The position numbers were made by a program, and so were the translations under genes. The notes beneath the pieces are model-generated. The model was given only the letters and a program-made list of their open reading frames with translations. It was not told where the DNA came from and did no database searches. Shown here in pieces: positions 9,770 to 18,562 of a DNA stretch of 64,000 nt (position 1 is the first letter of the stretch; each line of letters opens with the position of its first letter). Where the stretch lies: assembly GCF_023734775.1 (NCBI RefSeq), contig NZ_AP025732.1:4347001-4411000 (forward strand), given 5' to 3'. Origin of the DNA: Nostoc cf. commune SO-36 (GTDB lineage Bacteria; Cyanobacteriota; Cyanobacteriia; Cyanobacteriales; Nostocaceae).

Positions 9770-10520
9770 GCTAGTTTTTTGCTAACAATCACTTACAAAT
9801 GCTAACATAGTGGAATGGCTTATGTACCACTACGAGAAGCAGTCAAAAAACTTGGATTGCATCCGAACACGCTAAGGAAGTACGCAGACAATGGCAAAAT
9901 CGAAAGCATCAAAAACGAAGCAGGACAAAGACTCTTTGATGTCGAGTCCTACCGTCGCGGTGCAGCACACGCATCCATTATTTGCTACTGCCGAGTTAGT
10001 TCAACCAAGCAGCGAGATGACCTTGGAAGACAAATTGCTTATATGCAATCCCTCTACCCAGATGCCGAAATCATCAAAGATATCGGCAGTGGAATCAACT
10101 TTAAGCGTAAAGGACTGCAAGCCTTATTGGACAGACTTATGCAAGGAGATAAGCTCACGCTTGTTGTTGCCTGTCGTGACCGACTCGCGCGGTTTGGATT
10201 TGAACTTATTCAGTACATGGTCGAGCAAAACGGTGGACAAATCGTGGTTCTCGACAACACTGTACACTGCCCAGAATCAGAACTTACCTCGGATCTTCTC
10301 TCCATCCTCCACGTCTTCTCTTGTAGGATGCACGGACTCAAGAAGTACAGTAAAAAAATCAAGGAAGATCCGGATCTTCCTCACAGCACTACAACGGCAG
10401 ACTCTTAAACAATGGTTTGGTGTGTCTAGGTTTGTTTACAATACGACCGTCAAACTATTACAAGATTCATCAATAAAGGCTAATTGGAAAGCGATTAAGA
10501 CTGATATTTTGAATGGGGAA
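9770..10520 (+). mobile_element. IS607-type insertion, 3'-truncated
   Basis: The element consists of a complete serine-recombinase gene and only the first part of an overlapping tnpB. It lies between the ATPase and permease genes of one ABC exporter. The right boundary is close to 10517-10523, where tnpB homology stops and the permease ATG begins. The left boundary is approximate. With its own recombinase but a truncated tnpB, the unit may still move or may be a deletion relic. Confidence 0.7.
9815..10408 (+). CDS. tnpA: IS607-family serine recombinase (TnpA)
   Basis: 197 residues. Residues 1-60 are a MerR-type helix-turn-helix (LREAVKKLGLHPNTLRKYAD). Residues 62-175 are a serine-recombinase catalytic domain with IICYCRVSSTKQRDDLGRQ (catalytic Ser) and VACRDRLARFG (catalytic Arg). 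This order of DNA-binding domain first is specific to IS607 transposases. The C-terminal about 25 codons overlap the tnpB remnant in another frame, as usual in this family. Length is normal, so it appears intact. Confidence 0.88.
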   Translation: MAYVPLREAVKKLGLHPNTLRKYADNGKIESIKNEAGQRLFDVESYRRGAAHASIICYCRVSSTKQRDDLGRQIAYMQSLYPDAEIIKDIGSGINFKRKGLQALLDRLMQGDKLTLVVACRDRLARFGFELIQYMVEQNGGQIVVLDNTVHCPESELTSDLLSILHVFSCRMHGLKKYSKKIKEDPDLPHSTTTADS

Positions 10521-10523
10521 TAA
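10334..10523 (+). pseudogene. tnpB: TnpB N-terminal remnant
   Basis: Only the N-terminal about 50 residues of a TnpB (RNA-guided nuclease of IS605/IS607 elements) remain. FLTALQRQTLKQWFGVSRFV is the typical first helix pair, ending at AIKTDILNGE. The RuvC-like and zinc-finger parts are gone. The stop codon at 10521-10523 directly abuts the permease ATG at 10524. Start codon unclear. Confidence 0.7.
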
Positions 10524-11312
10524 ATGAAGCAGATAATCAGAAAAGCCTTAACTTTGCTGTCAGTATACTACGCCTATATGGTTGAGTATCGGGCAGAACT
10601 AATCTTATGGGTTTTAGCTGGCTCTTTACCGATTATCCTCATGGGTGTCTGGATACAGGCAGCACAAGGAGGACAATTTGGGTTATCACCTGTAGATTTT
10701 GCCCGTTACTTCATCACGGTTTTCATTGTCAGACAAATCACAGTTGTTTGGGTAATTTGGGACTTTGAAAGGGAGGTAGTGGAAGGCAAATTATCGCCCA
10801 AGTTACTACAACCGCTCGATCCAGTATGGCATCACGTTGCATCCCATATTTCTGAAAGATTTGCTCGTTTAACCTTTGCTTTTTTATTAGTAGGATTATT
10901 TTTTATTCTTTATCCCCAGGCTTTTTGGGTACCAAGTTTAGATAGATTTTTGCTATTTATACTGGCGGTAGGGCTAGCTTTTACTTTGCGGTTTACCATT
11001 CAGTATACTTTTGCTATGTTTGCTTTTTGGACAGAACGGGCTAGCGCTTTAGAAAATTTCTGGTTGTTATTTTATCTATTTTTATCTGGTTTAATAGCAC
11101 CTTTAGAGGTCTTTCCAGAATCTGTGCAGAAAATAGTCATGTTTACGCCTTTTCCCTATTTGATTGATTTTCCTGCGAGTCTTTTGGTAGGGCTACCCGT
11201 GGATATAGGACGGGGATTTTGGTCAATCGTGGGTTGGATATTAATATTTTTGGGTGTGAATCGCTTTCTTTGGCGTGCAGGTTTAAAGCGGTATTCTGGG
11301 ATGGGAGCTTAA
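10524..11312 (+). CDS. ABC-2 type exporter permease (DUF990-like)
   Basis: 262 residues with about six hydrophobic segments (LILWVLAGSLPIILMGVW, FAFLLVGLFFILYP, FLLFILAVGLAFTL, FWLLFYLFLSGLIAPL, WSIVGWILIFLGV). It matches the ABC2_membrane_6/DUF990 permeases encoded next to ATPases like the one at 8713. A full-length protein starts at 10524, so the insertion has not cut it. It may now depend on transcription through the insertion element. Substrate unknown. Confidence 0.8.
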   Translation: MKQIIRKALTLLSVYYAYMVEYRAELILWVLAGSLPIILMGVWIQAAQGGQFGLSPVDFARYFITVFIVRQITVVWVIWDFEREVVEGKLSPKLLQPLDPVWHHVASHISERFARLTFAFLLVGLFFILYPQAFWVPSLDRFLLFILAVGLAFTLRFTIQYTFAMFAFWTERASALENFWLLFYLFLSGLIAPLEVFPESVQKIVMFTPFPYLIDFPASLLVGLPVDIGRGFWSIVGWILIFLGVNRFLWRAGLKRYSGMGA

Positions 11313-11507
11313 ATAATTTAATAATAACTTTACTACAGAGCGCCCTATGTCTTCATACATACTCTTTGTTTTGGCGAAGGTATTAATATATCTTTAATAA
11401 TTATTTAATCACCTTACGACTTGTAAAGAAATATAAACTCAAATTAAATTAGTGGTGCAGTTTTGAAAGTGTCACTCAATATACTCGTTTTTTGATGGAA
11501 GCAGTGA

Positions 11508-11513
11508 TATTAT
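11508..11513 (+). promoter_or_regulatory. Likely -10 box of the Yfr2-type RNA
   Basis: TATTAT lies 6 bases before the proposed RNA start at 11519-11521. No clear -35 box was seen. Confidence 0.4.
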
Positions 11514-11518
11514 CTAAT

Positions 11519-11588
11519 GGTGTGAGGAGCAAGTTAAAAATAAAGAACGTCTGGGGTGGAAACACGGCAACACTCCCAGGCGTTTTTT
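11519..11588 (+). ncRNA. yfr2: Yfr2-family small RNA
   Basis: About 70 nt. The 3' part is a Rho-independent terminator hairpin (AACGTCTGGGGTG ... CACTCCCAGGCGTTTTTT) whose loop carries GGAAACACGGCAA, the unpaired GGAAACA hallmark of Yfr2 RNAs. The 5' end, GGTGTGAGGAG, is the reverse complement of the conserved CTCCTCACAC core of Yfr1, another cyanobacterial small RNA. A TATTAT box precedes it. It lies alone between the ABC permease and the HD gene. Confidence 0.72.
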
Positions 11589-11696
11589 AATGGGTATACA
11601 GAAAAAATTTCTTGCAGATTCACTAAAGTTTTTGAGATAGTCACCTACAATCCAAAATCTAATCAACCCCACCCACAATCAAAACTAGAAATTCAG

Positions 11697-12305
11697 GTGC
11701 AAATCAATCGGCTGACTCAACAAATTCAGTTCATTATCGAGATTGATCAATTGAAACAGGTGATGCGCCAAACCCTACTCACTGATGGATCACGCCGGGA
11801 AAATAGTGCCGAACACTCTTGGCATATAGCTATGATGGCAAGTGTATTAGCAGAATATGCCCCAGAGGGTGTTGATATATTCCATGCCATCAAAATGCTG
11901 CTGATCCACGATTTGGTAGAAATTGATGCAGGTGACACCTTTTGTTACGATGTGCAGGGTAATGACAGCAAGGCAGCAAGAGAAGCACAAGCAGCGTTGC
12001 GCTTATTTGGACTTTTGCCAGCAGATCAAGGTAGGGAGTTGCGTTTAGTCTGGGATGAATTTGAAGCAGGAGAAACACCCACCGCCAAGTTTGCCGCAGC
12101 TTTAGACCGCATACAGCCTTTGCTGCACAATCAGCAAACTCAGGGCGGGACTTGGCGCATTCATGGCATTAGGCGCGATCAGGTGATGAAACGGGTAGCG
12201 CCAGTAGAAACAGGTGCGCCGGAACTGTGGCCCTTTGTCCTGCAATTGATTGATGATTGTGTGACAGCAGGATACATAAAAGAGACTTCTAGTCTCAAGA
12301 TTTAG
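11697..12305 (+). CDS. HD-domain hydrolase (YfbR/HDDC2-like)
   Basis: About 202 residues from GTG at 11697. The longer frame from 11556 runs through the Yfr2 terminator and is unlikely. Metal-binding HD motifs are visible as ENSAEHSWHIAMMA, LLIHDLVEIDAGDTF and a later Asp in AALDRIQPLLHN. The family are phosphohydrolases such as 5'-deoxynucleotidases. The actual substrate here is not shown. Its 3' end overlaps the convergent ligase gene by 4 bp. Confidence 0.75.
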   Translation: MQINRLTQQIQFIIEIDQLKQVMRQTLLTDGSRRENSAEHSWHIAMMASVLAEYAPEGVDIFHAIKMLLIHDLVEIDAGDTFCYDVQGNDSKAAREAQAALRLFGLLPADQGRELRLVWDEFEAGETPTAKFAAALDRIQPLLHNQQTQGGTWRIHGIRRDQVMKRVAPVETGAPELWPFVLQLIDDCVTAGYIKETSSLKI

Positions 12306-13030
12306 GGCTGATAGGCCAAAATTGCTTCCCACTCAGATTGTGAGAGTGGTTGCAACTCTATTTGCATATCAAAGCAATTACTAGCTGCGGTAACTAAAGC
12401 TGCAATAATCTTTTCTACAGTCAGACCTTGATGCAGTTGTACAGTTGTAAAAGATTCTGTACCAAATACTTGAGTAAACAGTTCAGCATCAGGTTGCAAA
12501 CGGATTGAACCATGTTGCAGAATTACCCCGCTACGTCGCAATTGAGCGCTACCAATGAGTTTGCCACCATCTGGCAAAACTAAATCTGCACTAGTTGCTG
12601 TACCAAAACAGTTAGGGTTGTGGATGTAACCTCGTCCAGCCGTACCGTAATGTAATTCTACGCCGAGCGATCGCCACCCTTGAATCAAAAACTCACAAAT
12701 TGTTTCATATACCTGGAGACGACTACCGGTAAGCCCAGATGTGACTATGGCGTAAGTTAAATCTCCTTGGTGTAGCACCGCCCTTCCACCAGTAGGACGC
12801 TGCACTAAATCTAGTTTTTGTCCTTGCCAAATCAAATTTTGCCAATATTCAGGATATTGGCGTTGATGATAGCCGAGAGAAATGGCAGGTGGCGACCAAG
12901 TATAAAAACGCAGAGTTGGCGGATGTTTCCCAGACTGGTGCTGTTCTAGTAACCATCTATCAATTGCCATCTGCACATTGCCAGCCGCCTCTAGCAAAGG
13001 AATTAGTCGCCAAACCTGATTGCTATGCAT
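12302..13030 (-). CDS. Lipoate/octanoate protein ligase family (LipM/LplA-like)
   Basis: 242 residues of the BPL/LplA/LipB fold. QMAIDRWLL (start), LRFYTWSPPAISLGYHQ, RPTGGRAVLHQGDLTYAIV (the conserved RRxTGGGAVxHxxGxL-type loop) and lysine-containing KLIGSAQLRRSGVILQHGSI are all present. These enzymes attach octanoyl or lipoyl groups to lipoyl domains of 2-oxoacid dehydrogenases and the glycine cleavage system. Whether it uses free lipoate or octanoyl-ACP cannot be told. Confidence 0.8.
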   Translation of the reverse strand: MHSNQVWRLIPLLEAAGNVQMAIDRWLLEQHQSGKHPPTLRFYTWSPPAISLGYHQRQYPEYWQNLIWQGQKLDLVQRPTGGRAVLHQGDLTYAIVTSGLTGSRLQVYETICEFLIQGWRSLGVELHYGTAGRGYIHNPNCFGTATSADLVLPDGGKLIGSAQLRRSGVILQHGSIRLQPDAELFTQVFGTESFTTVQLHQGLTVEKIIAALVTAASNCFDMQIELQPLSQSEWEAILAYQP

Positions 13031-13058
13031 CCGATGCAGCTATAGCCCAATCTAAATA

Positions 13059-13163
13059 GAACTTACGCAGTGAAAACCTGAAACCTCGATCCCTCCTAAA
13101 AAAGGGGGGGATCTGAAAAGCCCCCTTTTTTAGGGGGTTGGGGGATCTCTTCTGTGTAAGTCC
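13059..13163. repeat. Short inverted-repeat element, family E3
   Basis: About 105 bp bounded by GAACTTACGCAG and CTGTGTAAGTCC (imperfect inverted repeats). The interior can fold: an AAAAAAGGGGG run pairs with CCCCCTTTTTT. No coding capacity. No target duplication found. Confidence 0.55.
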
Positions 13164-13169
13164 TACTAA

Positions 13170-13200
13170 AATCCAAAATCCAAAATCCAAAATCCAAAAT
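13170..13200. repeat. Heptameric tandem repeat (CCAAAAT)
   Basis: Four copies of CCAAAAT directly downstream of the YbjN gene stop. Confidence 0.75.
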
Positions 13201-13203
13201 TCC

Positions 13204-13683
13204 TTAAGTCGTACCAAATTCAATTTGTAAGGCTTCATCGTTATTATCAGCGATCGTTGCTACAACGGTAATGAGCCGAGAAACTTCGCCAGGAGATAAC
13301 TCTGCTAAGGTGCGTGTGGATATCACAACTACTCGGTTTTCAATAATACCAAAACGCGCTTCAAAAGTACTAGAGCAGTTTAACTCCAAAAGATACCGCA
13401 TCAACTTAGGTTCATCTTTGGCAGGTAAATTTAGCACCGCAGACCAAACCGTTATGGTGTCTTCATCGGTTGTTCCGTTGAGTTTGACAAATACTTGCAC
13501 ACTTCCATACTTAAACTTCCAGAGATAACCACCCTCTGGAGTGTGGCTAACCATCGCACTATCATCTTGTTCTAAAGAATCGATGACATTTTCAATTACC
13601 TCAACATGGTTAATGCTTGGCGTCTCGGCGATTAGCTGATCAATCGATTGGTTACTAGTTAGGGTTTCTGGGTAGCTTGTCAT
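13204..13683 (-). CDS. YbjN-domain protein
   Basis: 159 residues matching the YbjN family (type III secretion chaperone-like fold). The hallmark parts are VFVKLNGTTDEDTITVWSAV, LMRYLLELNCSSTFEARFGI and a C-terminal helix with LSRLITVV-like spacing. Function in cyanobacteria is unknown. Probably cytosolic. Confidence 0.75.
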   Translation of the reverse strand: MTSYPETLTSNQSIDQLIAETPSINHVEVIENVIDSLEQDDSAMVSHTPEGGYLWKFKYGSVQVFVKLNGTTDEDTITVWSAVLNLPAKDEPKLMRYLLELNCSSTFEARFGIIENRVVVISTRTLAELSPGEVSRLITVVATIADNNDEALQIEFGTT

Positions 13684-13818
13684 ACAGATTTATTCTCAAC
13701 ATACTCGCTGTTTTCTCTACACATACTTTATAACTTGTAGAGGCAGTTAGTTTTCAAATGCCTAAAGTCTGAGATGCGTCTTGGCTATGTGAGAAAAATT
13801 AGCTGGAAGTTCAACGCA

Positions 13819-13859
13819 TTTCTCCCGCCACCATGTGTGTGGGATGGTGGCGGGAGAAA
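13819..13859 (-). terminator. Strong hairpin after cmpD
   Basis: TTTCTCCCGCCACCA pairs perfectly with TGGTGGCGGGAGAAA (15 bp, 11-base loop), 38 bp beyond the cmpD stop. Likely end of the cmp operon, though no T-run follows on the minus strand. Confidence 0.55.
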
Positions 13860-13896
13860 CAAAGAATTATTCTGCAAAAATTAATGACGATCGCAC

Positions 13897-14754
13897 TTAA
13901 CCTACATCATCATGGGCAAAGCGGTTAAAGAGGAAGTCTAAGGCATAGTTACGCAGTTGATAGTATTGGGGATCTTCCATGATGCGGCTGCGATCGCGGG
14001 GACGAGAAAAAGGAATTTCCATGACTTCACCAATTTTCGCATGGGGGCCATTGGTCATCATTACCAATTTGTCTGCTAAAAATAGTGCTTCGTCGATGTC
14101 GTGGGTAATCATCAGCACTGTACAACGGTTATCGCCCCAAATTTTCAGCAATTCTTCCTGTAATTCTTCTTTGGTGATGGCATCCAGCGCCCCAAAAGGT
14201 TCATCTAAAATTAAAACTTTCGGACGAATCGCCAAAGCACGGGCGATAGAAACCCGTTGTCTCATCCCCCCAGACATTTGCATTGGTTTCTTTTCCATCG
14301 CATCAGCCAGTCCCACCATTGCGAGATGATCGCGTACAATCGCTCTTTTTTCGGCTTGTGGTTTGTTGGGATAAACGGCGTTGACAGCTAAGTAGATGTT
14401 TTCAAAAGCAGTCCGCCAAGGTAGCAAGGCATAGTTTTGGAAAACAACCATCCTGTCTGGGCCTGGCTTGGTAATGGGTTCTCCTTCGAGTAAGACTTGC
14501 CCAGAGGTGGGAAAGTTAAAACCGGATACCATATTTAACAGTGTCGATTTGCCACAGCCAGAGTGACCGATAACGCAAATAAACTCGCCTTGTTCGACGT
14601 TGAGGTTAACGCCGTCGAGTACGGTAAAAGGGCCTTGCTTTGTCGGATAAACTTTGGTAACGTCTTTAATTTCTAGAAAAGGTCTGCGGCTGGTGCTTGC
14701 AGTGGCGAATGATTTTTCTAGTGTGTTTATAGCTGTGAAGTCGCGGTTTTGCAT
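13897..14754 (-). CDS. cmpD: Bicarbonate/nitrate ABC transporter ATPase (CmpD/NrtD)
   Basis: 285 residues, the stand-alone ATPase of a Cmp/Nrt importer. Walker A GHSGCGKST near 65, Q-loop VVFQNYALLPW, signature MSGGMRQRVSIARAL, Walker B VLILDEPFGALD and switch His LMITHDIDEA. CmpD and NrtD cannot be separated by these motifs; the call follows the binding protein at 18563, which resembles CmpA. It is the last gene of the operon, separated from cmpC by 690 bp of repeats. Confidence 0.8.
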   Translation of the reverse strand: MQNRDFTAINTLEKSFATASTSRRPFLEIKDVTKVYPTKQGPFTVLDGVNLNVEQGEFICVIGHSGCGKSTLLNMVSGFNFPTSGQVLLEGEPITKPGPDRMVVFQNYALLPWRTAFENIYLAVNAVYPNKPQAEKRAIVRDHLAMVGLADAMEKKPMQMSGGMRQRVSIARALAIRPKVLILDEPFGALDAITKEELQEELLKIWGDNRCTVLMITHDIDEALFLADKLVMMTNGPHAKIGEVMEIPFSRPRDRSRIMEDPQYYQLRNYALDFLFNRFAHDDVG

Positions 14755-14813
14755 GGTATTTGGGGATTAAAAAACTTAATTTAAGCGATGTGCAACTGAA
14801 TATTCTGACCTCT

Positions 14814-15072
14814 CTCCTAGAAGGCTACGGTGTACACACAAGTACTATCTGAAAGGGTTTCAGGCGTTATAGACCCCTTAAATTGTCATTACGAGCGCAG
14901 TGATAACGGAGCGAAGTAATCACATAGTCCCGTGAGTTTTTGCGATTGCTTCGTCGTTCCTCCTCGCAATGACAGACTTTCAGAGCGATCGCACAATCCC
15001 TATTGCTAGAGGATGAAACCAAATGTCAGGTGGAATTTCACGGCTTGTGTGTACACCGTAGCTCCTAGAAGG
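14814..15072. mobile_element. TIR element E1, copy 1, with 11-bp target duplication
   Basis: The element body is 14825-15061 (237 bp). Its perfect 18-bp inverted ends are CTACGGTGTACACACAAG and its complement. CTCCTAGAAGG is repeated directly on both sides (14814-14824 and 15062-15072). It sits within an older repeat, which would read through continuously if the element were removed. The interior carries a palindromic TCATTACGAG/CTCGCAATGA unit and no gene. Another copy of the ends is at 49320-49577. Confidence 0.8.
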
Positions 15073-15167
15073 GGAGAGGCTTTGACTTTCCCCCCTTCCC
15101 TACAAGGGAAGGGGGTAGGGGGTTAAGTCTTTTGTTGGTTTTTCCACATGACTTAAAAAGTCAAATC

Positions 15168-15398
15168 ATTAATGGAGTTCAAAGGCTCATTAATGGAGTT
15201 CAGAGGCTCATTAATGGAGTTCAGAGGCTCATTAATGGAGTTCAGAGGCTCATTAATGGAGTTCAAAAGTTCATTAATGGAGTTCAAAGGCTCATTAATG
15301 AAGTTCAAAGGTTCATTAATGGAGTTCAAAGGTTCATTAATGGAGTTCAAAGACTCATTAATGAAGTTCAAAGACTCATTAATGGAGTTCAGAGGTTC
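15168..15398. repeat. 21-bp tandem array A, 11 units
   Basis: Eleven consecutive 21-base units, each starting ATTAATGGAGTTCA with a variable AGAGGCTC/AAAGACTC end. There are no spacers and the units differ at a few positions only. CTCATTAATGGAG at each junction is nearly palindromic. Confidence 0.92.
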
Positions 15399-15446
15399 GC
15401 GTGTGATGTGCTACTTCTTCCACTTCCTCTTTCTCTCACCATTCTT

Positions 15447-17445
15447 TTATGAGGCGAGTCTCCTTCTTGGTGCATCAAGAACAACTTCCGCAACTGAAAA
15501 ATCACGTTTAATTTTCAAGTTGTTGAGATAAGTGATCGGATCATCAGCGTTAAAGGGAGTACCATCGAACATTTGAATCGGTTGGCGAATATAGCTAATA
15601 TCCAAACCTAATTCTCGCGCGGCGGTGCTGAAAACACGCACGCGACACACCCGTTCCACAACTTCAACCCAATTTCTGGGGAAGGGAGTATCACCCCAAC
15701 GCGCCAATTGACTCATAATCCAAATTTGTTCGGTGCGACTGGGACGGTTAATTGCGGAATCGGAATAAAACTGAAGATGGGCATAGTCTCGCAATGGATG
15801 GTCTAAGTCACAGGTGAGACTATCTGGATCTTCGAGTTGAATGTATTCTAAATCAGTGCTGACATAATCTCGCCCTGCTAGGATTTGCCGAATTTCTTGG
15901 GTATTTTCGGGATTTGCACAATACACGCAAGCTTCTAACAATGCTTTAGTCAAGGCGATATGCGTATTTGGATAATTTTCTGCCCAATCTTCCCGCACAC
16001 CAAGAACTTTACCGGGGTGTCCTAGCCAAACTTCTAAATCCGTAGCGATGGTAAAGCCAACATTTTCCACAGCAGCGCGGTAGTTCCAAGGTTCACCCAC
16101 GCAGTAACCATCAATGCTTCCAGCTTTTAGGTCGGCTACCATCTGCGCTGGGGGAATAGTCTTCATATCCACATCGCTATCGGGGTCGATTCCACCAGCC
16201 GCTAGCCAGTAACGCAACAGCAAATTGTGCATCGATGCGGCGTGTACTACTCCCATTGTGTGCCGTTGGTCACGGGTGCGAAGCAGGTATCTTTTGAAGT
16301 CTGATAAGGTTTGTACACCTTGGTCGAGAAAGCGTTTTGCCAAGGTGATGGCGTTACCGTTGCGAGTCATGGTAAGGGCGGTGACAACGGGCAGAGGTTG
16401 ATTATTATGTCCTCCCAAAGTTAACCACATCGGCATTCCTGAAGGCATTTGTGCCGCATCTAAATAACCACCACTGATGCCATCTTCTATACCCCGCCAG
16501 CTACTTTCCCGCACGAGGTTAACTTCATCTAAACCATGCTTGACAAAAAAGCCTTTTTCTTTAGCAACTGCTAAGGGGGCGCAAGCTGTCAGAGGTAAAA
16601 AGCCAATTTCTAGGTTAACTTTTTCTAATCCATGACGGGCAACGTCGGCAGTTTTCCGCGCCCGAATTTTCTTAATGCGTTTCTGCTGATTAAGGAAGTA
16701 AATCATCTCACTTCGCAAGCTGTAGTAGCTGGGATGTTTTACTACTTCCATCCGCTTACGGGGTCTGGGAATATCCACTTCTAAAATGTCGCCGATTTTC
16801 GATTCGGGGCCGTTGGTTAACATCACGATTCTGTCAGATAACAGCACCGCTTCATCTACATCATGTGTCACCATGACGGCGGTAACTTGATTTTCTTCGC
16901 AAATTTGCATCAGTTGTTCTTGCAAATTGCCGCGTGTGAGTGCATCCAACGCACCAAAGGGTTCATCTAGCAAGAGTAATTTGGGACGAATCGCTAAGGC
17001 GCGGGCGATCGCAACTCGCTGTTTTTGTCCACCTGATAACATTCCCGGTTGTTTATCAGCATGGGGACGCAAACCCACCATATTAATATGTTTTTCGATG
17101 ATAGCGTTGCGTTCATCTGCGGGTAAGCCTTTCATTACCGAGTCCACAGCGAGGGCAATATTTTCTCTTACCGTCCGCCAAGGTAATAGCGAATAATTTT
17201 GGAACACCACCATCCTGTCTGGGCCGGGTTTGGTGATTTTTTGTCCTTCGAGAGTGACAAGACCTTCAGTAGGCAAATCTAAACCCGCAATCATATTTAA
17301 TAAGGTGGATTTGCCGCAACCGGAGTGACCAATCAAAGAAACGAATTCTCCTTTTTAATTTGAAGGTCGATTCCTTTGAGGGCGATATATTTGCCACCAC
17401 CAGTTATTCAAAAACTTTATCAATTTGGTCAACAGCTACGAACAT
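15447..17445 (-). CDS. cmpC: Bicarbonate/nitrate ABC transporter ATPase-binding fusion (CmpC/NrtC), frameshifted
   Basis: Fused protein of about 666 residues. An N-terminal ATPase (Walker A GHSGCGKST, signature LSGGQKQRVAIARAL, Walker B LLLLDEPFGALD) is joined to a C-terminal domain resembling the solute-binding protein (LEIGFLPLTACAPLAVAKEK onward). In Cmp/Nrt systems that domain senses substrate. The first 36 codons from the ATG at 17445 are broken by two single-base deletions (GAATAACTGG for GAATTAACTGG near 17407; AAAAAGGAGA for AAAAAGGGAGA near 17353). Repaired, the N-terminus reads MFVAVDQIDKVFE then LTGGGKYIALKG. Confidence 0.82.
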
Positions 17446-17454
17446 AATATATTT

Positions 17455-17600
17455 GGTATTTGGTAATTGGGCATTGGTAATTGGGCATTGGGAATTGGGC
17501 ATTGGGAATTGGGAATTGTAAATTAGAGATTATTTAGGATTAGGGATTGGAGAAATCTTTCCTAGTTTTCATGCCCCATGCCCTATGCCCTATGCCCCAT
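17455..17600. repeat. Heptamer-based repeats between cmpB and cmpC
   Basis: Units such as GGGCATT, GGGAATT and, on the other side, GCCCTAT/GCCCCAT fill the gap between the two genes. No gene. Confidence 0.6.
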
Positions 17601-17616
17601 TCCCCATGCCCCATGA

Positions 17617-18456
17617 CTATTTTTGCTCTGCTGGTAAAATCTTGTTTTGCAGCCAACCCATCATTTTATCTAGCACCAACCCAACGACACCGATATAAAC
17701 TAGAGCTAAAATAACTTCGCTGACGTTGTTATTTTGATAAGCATCCCAGATAAAAAAGCCGATGCCGACAATACCGGACATGACGATTTCAGCGGCGATA
17801 ATCGCTAACCATGCTAAACCGATCGCAATTCTCAAGCCGGTAAAGATGTAGGGTAATGCCGCCGGAATCAAAATATTAATGAAATAGTCTTTGCGGCTAA
17901 GTTGCAGAACTTTGGCGACGTTGTTGTAATCTTGGGGAATTTGGGTAACGCCGACAGCAGTGTTAATTAAGATGGGCCAAATGGCGGTGATGAAAATTAC
18001 GAATAAGGCGGCGGGTTCGTTTTGTCGTAAGGCTGCTAAAGAAATCGGAACCCAAGCTAGAGGCGGTACTGTCCGCAGTAGTTGAAAGATGGGGTCTAAA
18101 GCTTTGGACATGGTTTTATTGACACCAATTAAAATGCCCAAGGCAATACCAGCGATCGCAGCTAGGGTATAACTGATAGCAACCCGTTGCAGACTAGCGA
18201 GAATCTGCCAAAATAGACCTTTATCAATGCCACCTCGGTCATAAAAAGGCCAGAAAATGAGAACCCAAGTGTCTTGGATAACTTGTATAGGCCCTGGTAA
18301 TGTGGCTCCTGGAATCCAAGCGAAGAGTTGCCAGAGAACGAGGAAGATTGTGATGGCGATCGTTGGTGGTATCAGATCAGGAAGTTGCTTTTTCAGGCTG
18401 GATATAAAGCCATTATTCAATCTAGGACTTGCAGGGCGTTTTTGGGCTATTGTCAT
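17617..18456 (-). CDS. cmpB: Bicarbonate/nitrate ABC transporter permease (CmpB/NrtB)
   Basis: 279 residues. A short cytosolic N-terminus is followed by about six membrane segments (IAITIFLVLWQLFAWI, ISYTLAAIAGIALGILIGV, LAWVPISLAAL, LFVIFITAIWPILIN, IGLAWLAIIAAEIV, LALVYIGVVGLVLDKM). The binding-protein-dependent permease loop around AAEIVMSGIVGIGFFIW contacts the ATPases CmpC and CmpD. Second gene of the operon. Confidence 0.82.
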   Translation of the reverse strand: MTIAQKRPASPRLNNGFISSLKKQLPDLIPPTIAITIFLVLWQLFAWIPGATLPGPIQVIQDTWVLIFWPFYDRGGIDKGLFWQILASLQRVAISYTLAAIAGIALGILIGVNKTMSKALDPIFQLLRTVPPLAWVPISLAALRQNEPAALFVIFITAIWPILINTAVGVTQIPQDYNNVAKVLQLSRKDYFINILIPAALPYIFTGLRIAIGLAWLAIIAAEIVMSGIVGIGFFIWDAYQNNNVSEVILALVYIGVVGLVLDKMMGWLQNKILPAEQK

Positions 18457-18527
18457 GATGCTGTATTCTCCTCAAATTTTATTTGTTATTTGTCCGTGGT
18501 CATTTGTCATTTGTCCTTTGCAAATAA

Positions 18528-18562
18528 CTAATGACCAATGACCAATGACTAATGACTAATGA
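18528..18562. repeat. Heptameric tandem repeat (AATGACT/AATGACC)
   Basis: Five to six 7-base units between cmpA and cmpB, directly after the cmpA stop. Confidence 0.75.

Larger units (their letters stand above)
14755..15446. other. Repeat island between cmpC and cmpD
   Basis: 690 bp without a credible gene. An older repeat resembling the element at 57655 (CTCTCC...GGAGAG, CCCCCCTTCCC, TTTTTCCACAT) is split by the E1 element at 14825-15061 and followed by an 11-unit 21-bp array. Open frames crossing the array are by-products of its 21-base period. Confidence 0.7.

Noticed and set aside
9891..10333. N-terminal part of the long frame that overlaps tnpA
   Set aside because: Out-of-frame shadow of the recombinase; only the last about 50 codons resemble TnpB.
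11556..11696. N-terminal extension of the HD hydrolase
   Set aside because: It crosses the Yfr2 terminator and lacks homology; GTG at 11697 fits the family start better.
15168..15398. CRISPR array
   Set aside because: Units are contiguous with no unique spacers and there are no cas genes. The same holds for the other three arrays.
15132..15531. Long open frames on both strands across array A encoding seven-residue repeats
   Set aside because: A 21-base period without stops keeps several frames open at once. No frame is favoured and no ribosome site or homology is visible.
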